This document shows positions 29,396-39,397 of a stretch of DNA of 64,000 nt, piece after piece. This DNA is from Luteimonas sp. (GTDB taxonomy: Bacteria > Pseudomonadota > Gammaproteobacteria > Xanthomonadales > Xanthomonadaceae), in the NCBI GenBank assembly GCA_024707405.1, contig JANPZU010000003.1, positions 310,001 to 374,000 of the forward strand, in the 5' to 3' direction. Numbering within the stretch: the first letter of the stretch is position 1; each line of letters begins with the position of its first letter. The translations under genes were made by a program, and so were the position numbers. The notes under the pieces are model-generated. The model ran no database searches. It was not told the DNA's origin and worked only from the letters and a program-made list of their open reading frames with translations.

Positions 29396-30220
29396 ATGAG
29401 CCGAGAAAACGAAGCCTACATGCCCCCGGATCTGATCCGGAGGGTTCTGGAGGGCGCATCGACCGGCGAGGTGCTGATCGGCGGCCAGGCTTTGGCTTAC
29501 TGGATGGGGGTCTATAACGTTCGCTTGCCTATCGGCAGTGGATCAGCAGTTTCCCGGGACGTGGATTTCTTCACGCGCAATGCCGCGAACATCACTCCGC
29601 TCAAGCAGTTTGCTCTTGCGATAGGCGGTCGCGAGGAAGTTAATGACATCCGAAACATTTCCGCGCTAATTGGCAGTGCCATCGCCCCTGCCGAGGACGG
29701 GCGGATCTACAACGTGGATCTCCTGCACGATGTTGTCGGGTTAGATCGCGATCGGCTCGAAGCCAATGCGTTCACTGTGCAGTTGCCAGGAACAGATACT
29801 GAAATTCGGGTGATGCACCCGCTCGATCTACTGCAGAGCCGTAATGCCAATCTGCATTTGTTGACTGAGAAGCAGGATCATGCCGGCCAGCTTCAATTCC
29901 GCTTGGCGATCGAGGTTGCCAGAGCATTTTTGGAAGAGCAGATCGATCAGATCACAGAAGACGCAGAGCTGACGGTTCAGCAGCGCCAACGTGCCGTTTT
30001 CGATGCCGTCAGTATCGTGAATGACTACTCCACGGAAGATGCCGCAAAGAAGAATGCCGAGCGGTACGGCATTTTTCTGGCCGATGCGATACCCGCATGG
30101 CGCATCGAGTCCGATGTGTTCTGGGAAAAGCAGTGGCCACACCTGCGGGAACGTATGTCACAAGACTATGCAAATGAATGTGAGGAATGGGTGGGTCGAA
30201 ATCTTTCGTCAGGATCATGA
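29396..30220 (+). CDS. Nucleotidyltransferase-fold protein (putative toxin)
   Basis: 274-residue protein with the polymerase-beta nucleotidyltransferase signature: IGGQALAYW (G29-G30) and SRDVDFF, whose D55 and D57 would bind metal. Proteins of this fold serve as toxins or abortive-infection effectors (AbiEii, MenT) by modifying tRNA or proteins. The middle part (LLHDVVGLDRDR, RVMHPLDLLQSR) also fits the AbiEii-like layout. The pairing with a ParD-like partner, and not an AbiEi or HEPN/MNT partner, is unusual. A free-standing enzyme is the alternative. Confidence 0.65.
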   Translation: MSRENEAYMPPDLIRRVLEGASTGEVLIGGQALAYWMGVYNVRLPIGSGSAVSRDVDFFTRNAANITPLKQFALAIGGREEVNDIRNISALIGSAIAPAEDGRIYNVDLLHDVVGLDRDRLEANAFTVQLPGTDTEIRVMHPLDLLQSRNANLHLLTEKQDHAGQLQFRLAIEVARAFLEEQIDQITEDAELTVQQRQRAVFDAVSIVNDYSTEDAAKKNAERYGIFLADAIPAWRIESDVFWEKQWPHLRERMSQDYANECEEWVGRNLSSGS

Positions 30221-30240
30221 TCTTTCATCGGGTCAAGTAA

Positions 30241-30423
30241 ATGCCTCTGCTCAAGCTGGTAATCGACAACCCCAGCCCCACGCCTTCGGCTTACCTGCCA
30301 CGCCCCTGGGTAGAGATGTTCGGCGCCCAAGATCCTCACATGGAGGACATTTCCACGTGGGAGGATGCCCTGCGCAGTGGCCTGCCGATCGTGCGTCACC
30401 CCGACGACTTCGACGCCCTATAG
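30241..30423 (+). CDS. Hypothetical protein, 60 aa
   Basis: Short acidic open frame 20 bases after the nucleotidyltransferase gene on the same strand (MPLLKLVIDNPSPTPSAYLP ...). No family and no clear ribosome site, so it may be real and co-transcribed or may be chance. It is followed closely by the convergent helicase gene. Confidence 0.4.
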   Translation: MPLLKLVIDNPSPTPSAYLPRPWVEMFGAQDPHMEDISTWEDALRSGLPIVRHPDDFDAL

Positions 30424-30474
30424 CGTGCCGACCTGCCTCTAGTGGCCGGCACTAAGAACGTGCGCAGAGGCAAA

Positions 30475-33171
30475 CTAACGCACGGGCGTAAACCCCTGGC
30501 GAGCCGCAAGAAGGACGACATCCTTAGGATTGACCGTGCGCCGAAGGTTCTTGAGCACCTTGTATTGGGTTTCCGGCGTCCAGAAGATCCGCAAATGGCG
30601 TCGCGCGCGGGTGACTGCGGTATAGAAGATGCTGTGCGTCAAGTTGTCTTCGTTGGCGTCAGTCACCACGACCTTCACCGAGTCGTACTCCAAGCCTTGG
30701 GCCTTATGAATCGAGACCGCATAGGCGACCTGGAAGGGCACTACATTTTGCGGTTGGTCGTCATCGTCGTCGCTGGTGTCCTGGTCGGTCACGGAAAACC
30801 GCACGGTTGAATCGGCGACCCATTCCAGTTCGGTTCCTGCGACGTCGAAGGCATCAAGCGGACGCTCCACCTGCACGTCGAATCGCAACGATTCTAGGCC
30901 ATGGCGCATTGCCACGATGCGTCCCTTGAGATTGTTGTACAGGATCGGGCGAAATCGTTCAGACTCGTTGAACAGAATTGGGTCGCCCACCTTGTAGGTG
31001 GCCTCTCGCCAGATCACTGCAGGGTTAGGGTTGCCACCCTGCAGGAAGCGATTGACGTTGTTGATGCCGTAAAGGCCGTCGTAATTCAGGCATAGGATGA
31101 TTTCGTCATCGCTCGTGCGCTCGAACAAGCTCTTGTCAAGAACGCTAGAATAGCCATTTTTCGCAATCACCTCGTCGATGTCATCTTCGATATTTCGAAC
31201 CTTGTTCCAGAAGCGCAGCAGAGGCGGACTCTTCGTCCGAAACGGCGTGGTCAGCTCGAAGATCGCGCTCTTTGGCAGGAACGAACGGATGATTGAAAAC
31301 CAGTTGCCGAACTGAATCGACTCGATTTGGTAGACGTCACCGACAAGCACCAGCAGCTTGAAAGAGGTCTTCCTTAGCACCTTTAACAGGTCTGCATTAC
31401 TGACCGTACTGCACTCGTCGATGACCAACAGGTCGTATTCGGGATCCAGGCCGGTTCGGTGGATGTGTTTGCTGATCGTCCGGAACGTCGCATGCTGGGC
31501 ATTGACCTTGCGATCGAGGTTATCGATGGCTGGGTTGGTGTGGGCTAGGAAAAGCTTGGTCTTGTCGTTGAAGTAGTTTGCGATATGGTCGACCATGGTC
31601 GACTTTCCAGTGCCGGCGGCGCCATAGATCAAGGCGACCTTGGAGTCGGTAAACAGGCGCTCGAGCGCATCCTTCTTGACCGGGTCGTCGACGTGAGGGG
31701 GCTGCTGCTGTAGCCACCGCGCCACTGCCTGGCTGTAACCGGCAATGCCCTCCCGCGCAATCGCTTGCAACGCTGAAACAATGGCAGCCGTCTCATCCTC
31801 GTAGCCGCGGATAAAGACGTGGTCTCTGTCTTGCTCGAGCGTCCGGTGCCCATGCCTGTAGTAGAGCTGGCTGTTGAACACAGCGATCAGCGCCGTCGTA
31901 TCGCCGAACAGGTTCAGATCTTCGGCCGGAGTGTAGAGCATCCCGTGTTGTTCGACGTTGATGTGCAGCCGACGTGCCAGCATTTCGTGCCGCCGATCAC
32001 CGGCATCTAACGCTTCAACAAGATCAGCAAAGCGCGGGTTGTGACCGCGAAGCGAGGTGCAAAACGGCATGGTTTCAAAGGGAATGCAGCCGAACTCAAC
32101 GTTCAAATTCGATAGTCGCCAGCATGAATCCGTCGAGTACTGTGCGCGGATCACCGAATTGTGCAGACGCAGCATCAGGTATCGCAGGAGGTTGTGGCCG
32201 GCTAGGCGTGCGCGAACGATGCGGCGTGCTTCATCGAGAATCGGATAGATGGCAAGGCGGGTACCGGCAGATCTGGGAACAAAGCGGATAGCCTGATAGG
32301 CGTCCTCGTCCATGTCCATCAAGTCCAGCAGACTTCCTGCGGTGTTCGTCAGCCACTGATTAAGCTGGCGGAACTCGGCCGAGGTGCTCGACACCTGGCT
32401 GTGAATACCCAGTACCTTCCCGAAGTTGGTCAGTTCGCAGGGGCGAATGGATACGTCCCAGGCGCGGACAAGCGTGATGGGCATTGTCTGGTCAAGCACG
32501 CGGATCGAGTCGCGTTGCAGTACCAAATAAGCCGAGTAGTTGTCGGTCAGGTCGATGTCGGTGAAGGCAATGATGCGATCAAATTTGCTCACCATGTCCA
32601 CCGCACGAGAGAAGGTCACCTCGTAGTAGATGCTTCGCTCGACGAAGAAGGGACGTACCTTGTGGATGTAGTACCGCGCACCACGTTCGCGGTCAAAGTG
32701 CGTACCGATGGCCGCTTCGATGCGCTGAGCAATCTTCTGGTGGTACTCGCGCAACGAGGGATCTAGATCGAGCGGAAACGACTCCAGGTTGCCCAGCACT
32801 TCCATCGCGCAGGTGGTTCGTACCAAGTTTCGCAGACGGTACATATACTCGTAGTACTTGAGCATCAGCCGCTCGGAGGCATCGCCATCGAGGGTGTAGT
32901 GCGAGCTGCTGGCTTGGAGTAAGCGGTGGAAGCGGGCGAGGAAGTTCAATTTCCCCTGGCTGCGGACGTACGCCAGCGCCGGTTTGACCACATCAAAGCT
33001 AAACTCTGCGTCGTTATTGTCCTGGTGGAGGCGCACCATGACACCTTCGACCAAGTTGCGTAGTTGCGCCAGCACATTTTGAGACAACAGCGGACGTTGC
33101 TCGCCCAATGCATCAATGTTCTGGCAAATTGCTGCGCTGGCGCTTCTTATTTGCTCTGCAACTTTTGTCAT
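30475..33171 (-). CDS. RecD-like superfamily 1 helicase with large unassigned N-terminus
   Basis: 898 residues. The first 500 or so residues have no recognised domain. A superfamily 1 helicase follows: Walker A IYGAAGTGKST, Walker B-like LLVIDECSTV, LVGDVYQIES (motif III), then the UvrD-type C-terminal motifs YAVSIHKAQGLEYD and FYTAVTRARRHL. This is the RecD/TraA-like layout. It stands alone between a toxin-antitoxin-like pair and the partition module. Related stand-alone helicases occur in defence islands, so an anti-phage role is possible; element replication or transfer are alternatives. Confidence 0.8.
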   Translation of the reverse strand: MTKVAEQIRSASAAICQNIDALGEQRPLLSQNVLAQLRNLVEGVMVRLHQDNNDAEFSFDVVKPALAYVRSQGKLNFLARFHRLLQASSSHYTLDGDASERLMLKYYEYMYRLRNLVRTTCAMEVLGNLESFPLDLDPSLREYHQKIAQRIEAAIGTHFDRERGARYYIHKVRPFFVERSIYYEVTFSRAVDMVSKFDRIIAFTDIDLTDNYSAYLVLQRDSIRVLDQTMPITLVRAWDVSIRPCELTNFGKVLGIHSQVSSTSAEFRQLNQWLTNTAGSLLDLMDMDEDAYQAIRFVPRSAGTRLAIYPILDEARRIVRARLAGHNLLRYLMLRLHNSVIRAQYSTDSCWRLSNLNVEFGCIPFETMPFCTSLRGHNPRFADLVEALDAGDRRHEMLARRLHINVEQHGMLYTPAEDLNLFGDTTALIAVFNSQLYYRHGHRTLEQDRDHVFIRGYEDETAAIVSALQAIAREGIAGYSQAVARWLQQQPPHVDDPVKKDALERLFTDSKVALIYGAAGTGKSTMVDHIANYFNDKTKLFLAHTNPAIDNLDRKVNAQHATFRTISKHIHRTGLDPEYDLLVIDECSTVSNADLLKVLRKTSFKLLVLVGDVYQIESIQFGNWFSIIRSFLPKSAIFELTTPFRTKSPPLLRFWNKVRNIEDDIDEVIAKNGYSSVLDKSLFERTSDDEIILCLNYDGLYGINNVNRFLQGGNPNPAVIWREATYKVGDPILFNESERFRPILYNNLKGRIVAMRHGLESLRFDVQVERPLDAFDVAGTELEWVADSTVRFSVTDQDTSDDDDDQPQNVVPFQVAYAVSIHKAQGLEYDSVKVVVTDANEDNLTHSIFYTAVTRARRHLRIFWTPETQYKVLKNLRRTVNPKDVVLLAARQGFTPVR

Positions 33172-33412
33172 TGACAGAACCTAAAAATAGACACGGTAAA
33201 AGCCATCGGAAGAAAAAACGAGATGCTCGAAAAGTTGATTCTAGTGGCTTCAGTCGACCAGAGTGAGCGTCGGTCATCCAGCGGGACATTGTCTCAACGG
33301 GTCTAGGTTCCACTGGCTGGCTACTCAGAATTCTGACTGGTGCTTACGTAGTGGCCGGCTGACGAATACATCACAACCTCGGTAGCATCGCAGTGTCAAG
33401 CGAGGGGATAAC

Positions 33413-33655
33413 ATGCTCATTAAGGGCGCCGACGGGCGCGATTATTTCGATCCGTGCCATGGACGCCTGCAGGCCATCACTGCGACCGGTCGGCGTCTGG
33501 ATGCGCTGCTGTCCACTATCCCTCCGGAGAAGCGCGAGGTCTATCTCGTGGAGGCCTTGGCGGAGTTTGATTGCCCGGATGAGGCCGAAGCCTTGGCACT
33601 ACGCATCATCGAACTAAAACTGCGCCAGTCTCACGGGCTGCCAGAACCGACATAA
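33413..33655 (+). CDS. Hypothetical protein, 80 aa
   Basis: Small soluble protein with a good ribosome site (GAGGGG, 6 bases before ATG 33413). It starts MLIKGADGRDYFDPCHGRLQ and has helical character later (EKREVYLVEALAEFDCPDEAEALAL). No family recognised. It diverges from the helicase across a 241-base gap (33172-33412) in which no other gene or clear motif is seen. Confidence 0.55.
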   Translation: MLIKGADGRDYFDPCHGRLQAITATGRRLDALLSTIPPEKREVYLVEALAEFDCPDEAEALALRIIELKLRQSHGLPEPT

Positions 33656-33737
33656 CCGACCATTTGGCGGCTCATAGCGATGAGCGGAGCATTGCCTTTC
33701 TAAACTCGCGTCTAGTTATTTGAACTACACATCCAAT

Positions 33738-33773
33738 CCAATGCAGGGGGATATTGAGGTCCCCCTGCATTGG
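33738..33773. repeat. Perfect 14-bp inverted repeat (strong hairpin)
   Basis: CCAATGCAGGGGGA and TCCCCCTGCATTGG flank an 8-base loop in the gap between two convergent genes of the element. The stem is long and GC-rich but no T-run follows on either strand, so it is not a standard terminator. A Rho-assisted transcript end, a replication-related hairpin or a protein site are possible. Confidence 0.7.
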
Positions 33774-33793
33774 CTGGGTGATGTTGGAAAACC

Positions 33794-34009
33794 CTAGCCC
33801 GCCGTCGCACCCTTGGCTAGCGCCTCCAGGGCGCTGAGGTTGCGATCGCCGAGTGATGACTCGACCTGGCGCTTGATCGCCTCGCGAAGCGCGCGACGCT
33901 GCTGAGGATCGCGAACGTCCCGGAACCAGTGGGGCACCAAGGCACGCGCAAGCGCCTGTGCTGTGCGGGCCTTCTGCTGGGTGGTACGGGTAATCTGTGA
34001 CGTAGCCAT
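33794..34009 (-). CDS. Hypothetical small basic protein, 71 aa
   Basis: ATG 34009 has an excellent ribosome site (AGGAGG five bases upstream), so the gene is probably real despite its size. The protein is helical and basic (TRTTQQKARTAQALARAL, HWFRDVRDPQQRRALREAIK). No family recognised. It is the last gene of the minus-strand maintenance operon after ParA and the ribbon-helix-helix protein. Confidence 0.6.
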   Translation of the reverse strand: MATSQITRTTQQKARTAQALARALVPHWFRDVRDPQQRRALREAIKRQVESSLGDRNLSALEALAKGATAG

Positions 34010-34076
34010 AGCTGCCTCCTGTATAGGCGGTTGTGGTTAGGTGCGCCCGGGATGGCCGTCTCGGGTGCACCGCTTC

Positions 34077-34094
34077 ATGGCGTCATGACGCCAT
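34077..34094. repeat. 18-bp perfect palindrome in the par region (possible centromere or operator)
   Basis: ATGGCGTCATGACGCCAT is a perfect palindrome just after the RHH gene, with a further GTGACGTC immediately beyond it. Clusters of such sites near a ParA/RHH pair can be the partition site or operator; this role is inferred. Confidence 0.4.
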
Positions 34095-34106
34095 TGCTTC
34101 GTGACG

Positions 34107-34412
34107 TCAAAGTGGCGGAAGCCCACGTTTGACGAAAATCTCATTGATCCCCTTCTGGATCAACTGATTAAGACTTAGCCCTTCGGTGAGAGCCAGTTCG
34201 TGCAACCGGCGCCATTGGTTTCGATCGATGCGGTACGTTAGGGCGACGGTCGGCCCTTTGCCGCGCCGACGAGCCTCTCGGGCTGGCAATGCAGTCGCTT
34301 CTGGCGTGGTGGCCTGGGCATCGGCCGTCGACGTTGCAGTCGTGGCAATGGCAACTACCTTGTTCTCGGCCCCGAAGGCGGCCAAGCCTGTTGGCTTCCT
34401 TCCGGCGCTCAT
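34107..34412 (-). CDS. Ribbon-helix-helix DNA-binding protein, ParA partner
   Basis: 101 residues. A flexible Ala/Thr-rich N-terminal arm of about 50 residues is followed by TVALTYRIDRNQWRRLHELA and GLSLNQLIQKGINEIF, a ribbon-helix-helix fold. Small RHH proteins of this kind (ParG/ParC-like) bind the centromere and stimulate ParF-type ATPases. It overlaps the ParA gene by four bases, so the two are coupled. Confidence 0.7.
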   Translation of the reverse strand: MSAGRKPTGLAAFGAENKVVAIATTATSTADAQATTPEATALPAREARRRGKGPTVALTYRIDRNQWRRLHELALTEGLSLNQLIQKGINEIFVKRGLPPL

Positions 34413-35023
34413 GCCAACCTCCCTTTGAGTTCATTCCACACGGCACTGATTTCGGCAGCTGCTCGGCCCGCTGGCTCAAACTCGCTTACCGCGCGCCCGG
34501 ATGCCACTGCGCGAGCGAACGCTCGACGCTCAGTGAGCTCGGCGTCAAGCACCGGAATCCCATAGCGCTGCAACACCACCCTTGATTCAGCAATCTCAGG
34601 TGCTCGTGTCGGGCATGAGGACAGCATCACCACGACCTGCCTTGACTGCCTGGCGATTGCGATCGATGCCTCCGCAGCAGCCAAGTCAAAAGCCGAGGGT
34701 CGAACCGGAATCACGACAAGATCCGCGGATCTCGCAACTGTCGCGGCACCTGCTGTAGCGTGCGGGGGTGTATCTACGATGCATAACGTCATGGCGTCAT
34801 AGCGTCCTGCCGCCAGAACGTCATCAAGTCTGTCAATCGGGATAGCAATAACAGCGGGGTCACCTTGATTCCGTGTCCGCGCCCAAGCTGCTGCGCTTCC
34901 TTGGGGATCGGTGTCTACGATGAAGGCTCGCTCTCCGGCTTTGAAGGCTTCGACGGCCAGATGAACCGCAAGCGTGGTCTTGCCCGCGCCACCTTTCTGC
35001 GCGGCTATGGCGATCGTCTTCAT
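34409..35023 (-). CDS. parA: ParA-family partition ATPase
   Basis: 204-residue ParF/Soj-like ATPase that drives DNA segregation. The deviant Walker A KGGAGKTT lies near residue 11, FIVDTDPQGSAAAW follows as A', and CIVDTPPHAT is the Walker B region. No N-terminal HTH, so it is the short Type Ib form that works with a small RHH partner, here the next gene. Its start overlaps the replication-initiator-like gene by four bases. It suggests the element exists at least transiently as a circle that must be segregated. Confidence 0.88.
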   Translation of the reverse strand: MKTIAIAAQKGGAGKTTLAVHLAVEAFKAGERAFIVDTDPQGSAAAWARTRNQGDPAVIAIPIDRLDDVLAAGRYDAMTLCIVDTPPHATAGAATVARSADLVVIPVRPSAFDLAAAEASIAIARQSRQVVVMLSSCPTRAPEIAESRVVLQRYGIPVLDAELTERRAFARAVASGRAVSEFEPAGRAAAEISAVWNELKGRLA

Positions 35024-35955
35024 GGGCGGGGCCTCATCGAACCGGAACTGCGCGAAGCTCGTGGTTTGAGCTCGGCAGCGATTGCGGCTATGGCATCAGC
35101 AGCTATGGCTTTCGACCTCGGGCTGTTCAGCTTTTCGGTGAGATCTGCTGCCTCCTTCCTCTTGGCCTCCAACTCTGCCGCCGCTTGGGTACGCATCTCG
35201 CGATCCCTTACGATATCCAAGCCATAGTTCAGCTCGAACGCACCACTCTTGGCGTTCACGCACAGACTTCGGAACCAAGCTTGCCAAGATTGGCTGAACA
35301 CCTTCTTTCGGCGCCGAGCTCCGGCCAGTTCATCGAGTAGATCTTGCTGCAGATGCACCTCGAAATCCTTTACGAGGCCGACAACAACAACCTTCTCCCT
35401 GTCGATCAGGTCGCTGAGAAAGCTCCAATCCAATCGATCGAGCTCTGTTTCTGTTGTTGTTGTTTCTTTTTTTATTGATGCTCCTTCTTTATTTATTAGG
35501 GTGCGGATTGTCCGGCAGTGGGTTTTACCGTCGTCGGGTAAGCCGTCGCCGGAAATCCCGTCGTTGGCGTTCAGTCCCGATTTGTCCATTGACGGGTTCC
35601 CCGTCGCCGGAAAACCCGTCAATGGCGCCGCTGCCCGATGGAGTCTCCAGATGGTGCGCACATAGCGCCCACGCTCGTCTCGTTCGACCGTTCTGGTTAG
35701 CCGTGTAGCGGCCTCAAGATCGCGCACAATGGCCCGGAGGGCATCTCGGCCGATGCCCAGATGCTCGATCAGCCACGCCTCATGGAACCGCCACCCTTTC
35801 GGCAGGCTCCTCATGGCAACGTAAACCCCCAACGCAGCAGGTCTCAGGATCAGCCTGCGCGACCGATTGGGCTGATCCCAGATGTCGCGGTTGTCAACAA
35901 GAGTGAAGCCCGAGGGATAACCGTCGTCGTGATGGATCTCGATTTGATCTTCCAT
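35020..35955 (-). CDS. Replication initiator-like helix-turn-helix protein
   Basis: 311 residues. The N-terminus (YPSGFTLVDNRDIWD ... LRPAALGVYVAMRSLP, HLGIGRDALRAIVRDLE) is a winged-helix module like those of plasmid and phage replication initiators. A Gly/Pro linker (LTGFPATGNPSMD, ISGDGLPDDGKT) has degenerate TGxP repeats, and the C-terminal half is charged and helical. The linker is seen in many such proteins. Overlap with ParA supports a replication/partition operon. Not assigned to a Rep family with certainty. Confidence 0.6.
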   Translation of the reverse strand: MEDQIEIHHDDGYPSGFTLVDNRDIWDQPNRSRRLILRPAALGVYVAMRSLPKGWRFHEAWLIEHLGIGRDALRAIVRDLEAATRLTRTVERDERGRYVRTIWRLHRAAAPLTGFPATGNPSMDKSGLNANDGISGDGLPDDGKTHCRTIRTLINKEGASIKKETTTTETELDRLDWSFLSDLIDREKVVVVGLVKDFEVHLQQDLLDELAGARRRKKVFSQSWQAWFRSLCVNAKSGAFELNYGLDIVRDREMRTQAAAELEAKRKEAADLTEKLNSPRSKAIAADAIAAIAAELKPRASRSSGSMRPRP

Positions 35956-35958
35956 GTG

Positions 35959-36291
35959 CTAGGCCCCGTTGCCACGAGGCCTATTGCGACTTCCCTTGGG
36001 CCGACCAGGCTTGCGTCGCTCTGCAGGCGGCTCAGGAGCTCGTTGGCCGGTCGTCATCCAGGCATCCACCACGTCCTCGTACCAGAGCCACGCTCGCCCA
36101 CCTGGGCGCTTGAATGCCCCTGGTGGCAAGCGGTGGCGCCGGGAGGGGTCACACATGTAGTGGCGGATGGTCTGGTGGCTCAGGCCTGTCTTCGCAGTGA
36201 GACCGCGATGATCGATTACTCGTCGGCTGACAGTATCGTGGTGCATCGTGTGCCGGGTTGCGGCACCGAGAGAGGATCCTTGGTTATGCAT
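35959..36291 (-). CDS. AlpA/excisionase-like DNA-binding protein
   Basis: Up to 110 residues; a shorter start at ATG 36246 (MHHDTVSRRV) is equally possible. The core GLTAKTGLSHQTIRHYMCD followed by RPGGRAWLWYEDVVDAWM is a winged HTH of the AlpA/MerR-like excisionase group, with a basic tail (RRKPGRPKGSRNR). It is the first gene of the replication/partition operon, near the right end of the element, and may control excision or that operon. Confidence 0.6.
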   Translation of the reverse strand: MHNQGSSLGAATRHTMHHDTVSRRVIDHRGLTAKTGLSHQTIRHYMCDPSRRHRLPPGAFKRPGGRAWLWYEDVVDAWMTTGQRAPEPPAERRKPGRPKGSRNRPRGNGA

Positions 36292-36296
36292 TGGGT

Positions 36297-36314
36297 GCGC
36301 TCATTGGTGAGCGC
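36297..36314. promoter_or_regulatory. Inverted repeat upstream of the AlpA-like gene
   Basis: GCGCTCA-TTGG-TGAGCGC, perfect 7-base arms, lies directly before the longer start of the AlpA-like gene. It may be an operator for autoregulation; a second dyad GGCGGTC-GTCT-GACCGCC is at 36362-36379. Confidence 0.4.
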
Positions 36315-36387
36315 GCAGCTGCGGCCGGCTTGCCGCGGGCTGTCGGGATAGGTGCTGCGCGGGCGGTCGTCTGACCGCCAAAGCCCG

Positions 36388-36789
36388 TTACGCCGTACCG
36401 GGCTGACGAGGAGGGCGTTCTAGACCGGCAGCAGGCCAGCCAATGACAAGAAGTGCCGGATCAGATGATCCGGATCCGCAGAAGGTGGGAGCCCCGGTGC
36501 TATGCGACGGGGCGTAGAACACTACCAACCAACCGATCGCGGGAAGGCACAGACAAGCTCCGAGACCCACTGCCCCGATCACGATGAGCAATTGGATGGA
36601 ACCCCAATCAACCCCTTGCTGAGCAATCAGGAGGGCCAGGCCGGCCACCAGCAACGCGATGCCGAACACAGCCAAGAGCCAGCGGCCCAGCCCCCAGCCC
36701 TCGGGCCAGAGCTTTTCGATGACGAGCGACATTCCGGCCAGTGCAGCTTGATGCGAATTGAGGCTGCGGCGGGCGGGACGGGAACTCAT
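36388..36789 (-). CDS. Hypothetical membrane protein, 133 aa
   Basis: Two hydrophobic helices are clear (WLLAVFGIALLVAGLALLIAQ and LLIVIGAVGLGACLCLPAIG), with a possible third (GWLVVFYAP). The C-terminus is Pro/Gly-rich. No family recognised. It is the last gene before the right end of the element and is read toward the AlpA-like gene. Confidence 0.5.
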   Translation of the reverse strand: MSSRPARRSLNSHQAALAGMSLVIEKLWPEGWGLGRWLLAVFGIALLVAGLALLIAQQGVDWGSIQLLIVIGAVGLGACLCLPAIGWLVVFYAPSHSTGAPTFCGSGSSDPALLVIGWPAAGLERPPRQPGTA

Positions 36790-36944
36790 GGTGTCTGTGT
36801 ATCACCGTGCCAGAGAGGCGTCAATCGGGCCAAATACCAGTCGGGGGCTTGAACCAAAACGGAACCAGTGGCGACGCAAATGGCGTGGCGTGCAGGTGCA
36901 TTTACCAGCGTTCACCGTTTTCAGCTGTATTTCGAGCAGGCAAC

Positions 36945-36971
36945 AAAAAACCCGGAAAATCCGGGTTTTTT
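36945..36971. terminator. Bidirectional terminator at the right end of the element
   Basis: AAAAAACCCGG-AAAAT-CCGGGTTTTTT is an 11-bp stem with T-runs on both strands. On the minus strand it ends the rebuilt tRNA-Val transcript, replacing the original terminator left at 19124-19154. Confidence 0.85.
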
Positions 36972-37000
36972 GGCGGTATTTTTCCATGTCCTCACGCCGA

Positions 37001-37051
37001 AGCGTGGTGGGCGGTACAGGGTTCGAACCTGTGACCCCTACCATGTCAAGG
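37001..37051. repeat. attR: direct repeat within tRNA-Val
   Basis: 51 bases identical to 19182-19232, covering the tRNA from the anticodon loop to the 3' end plus a few bases beyond the CCA. The 3' half of the functional tRNA is therefore supplied by the element, which keeps the gene intact after integration. Confidence 0.92.
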
Positions 37052-37079
37052 TAGTGCTCTACCGCTGAGCTAACCGCCC
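37005..37079 (-). tRNA. tRNA-Val (GAC)
   Basis: 75 bases including an encoded CCA. GGGCGGT pairs with ACCGCCC in the acceptor stem; the anticodon stem CTACC/GGTAG encloses loop TTGACAT with anticodon GAC; the T-arm has GGTTCGAACCC. It is the integration target of the element. Confidence 0.95.
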
Positions 37080-37175
37080 AACGACCGCATGGTAAGCCCA
37101 TGCAGGGTCGCGAATTCTAGCCTACGGCAGCCTCCGGGACAACAGAGCCCGGCCTGGCGGCCTGTGGGGTAGCGG

Positions 37176-39212
<2,037 letters not shown>

Positions 39213-39225
39213 CTGAACCTGCAAG

Positions 39226-39250
39226 TGTAGGAGCGGATCCTGCCCGCGAT
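39226..39250. repeat. REP-like element before uvrB
   Basis: TGTAGGAGCGG followed by GCCCGCGAT resembles the dispersed GTAGGAGCGGC...GCCGCGA repeats of pseudomonads and xanthomonads, with a degenerate centre. A separate 16-bp palindrome GGGGCAGCGCTGCCCC is at 39269-39284 in the same gap. Confidence 0.5.
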
Positions 39251-39397
39251 AAAGCGCCCGAACCCCACGGGGCAGCGCTGCCCCATGGATGGGGGCGAAC
39301 GCGGGGTTTTCCTACCCCACGCCCCGCAGAGGCCCGATCCACCCGATCGCTGCCGGACAGCAACCTGATGGCGTGAAGGGGCCATGGAGGGCTCGAC

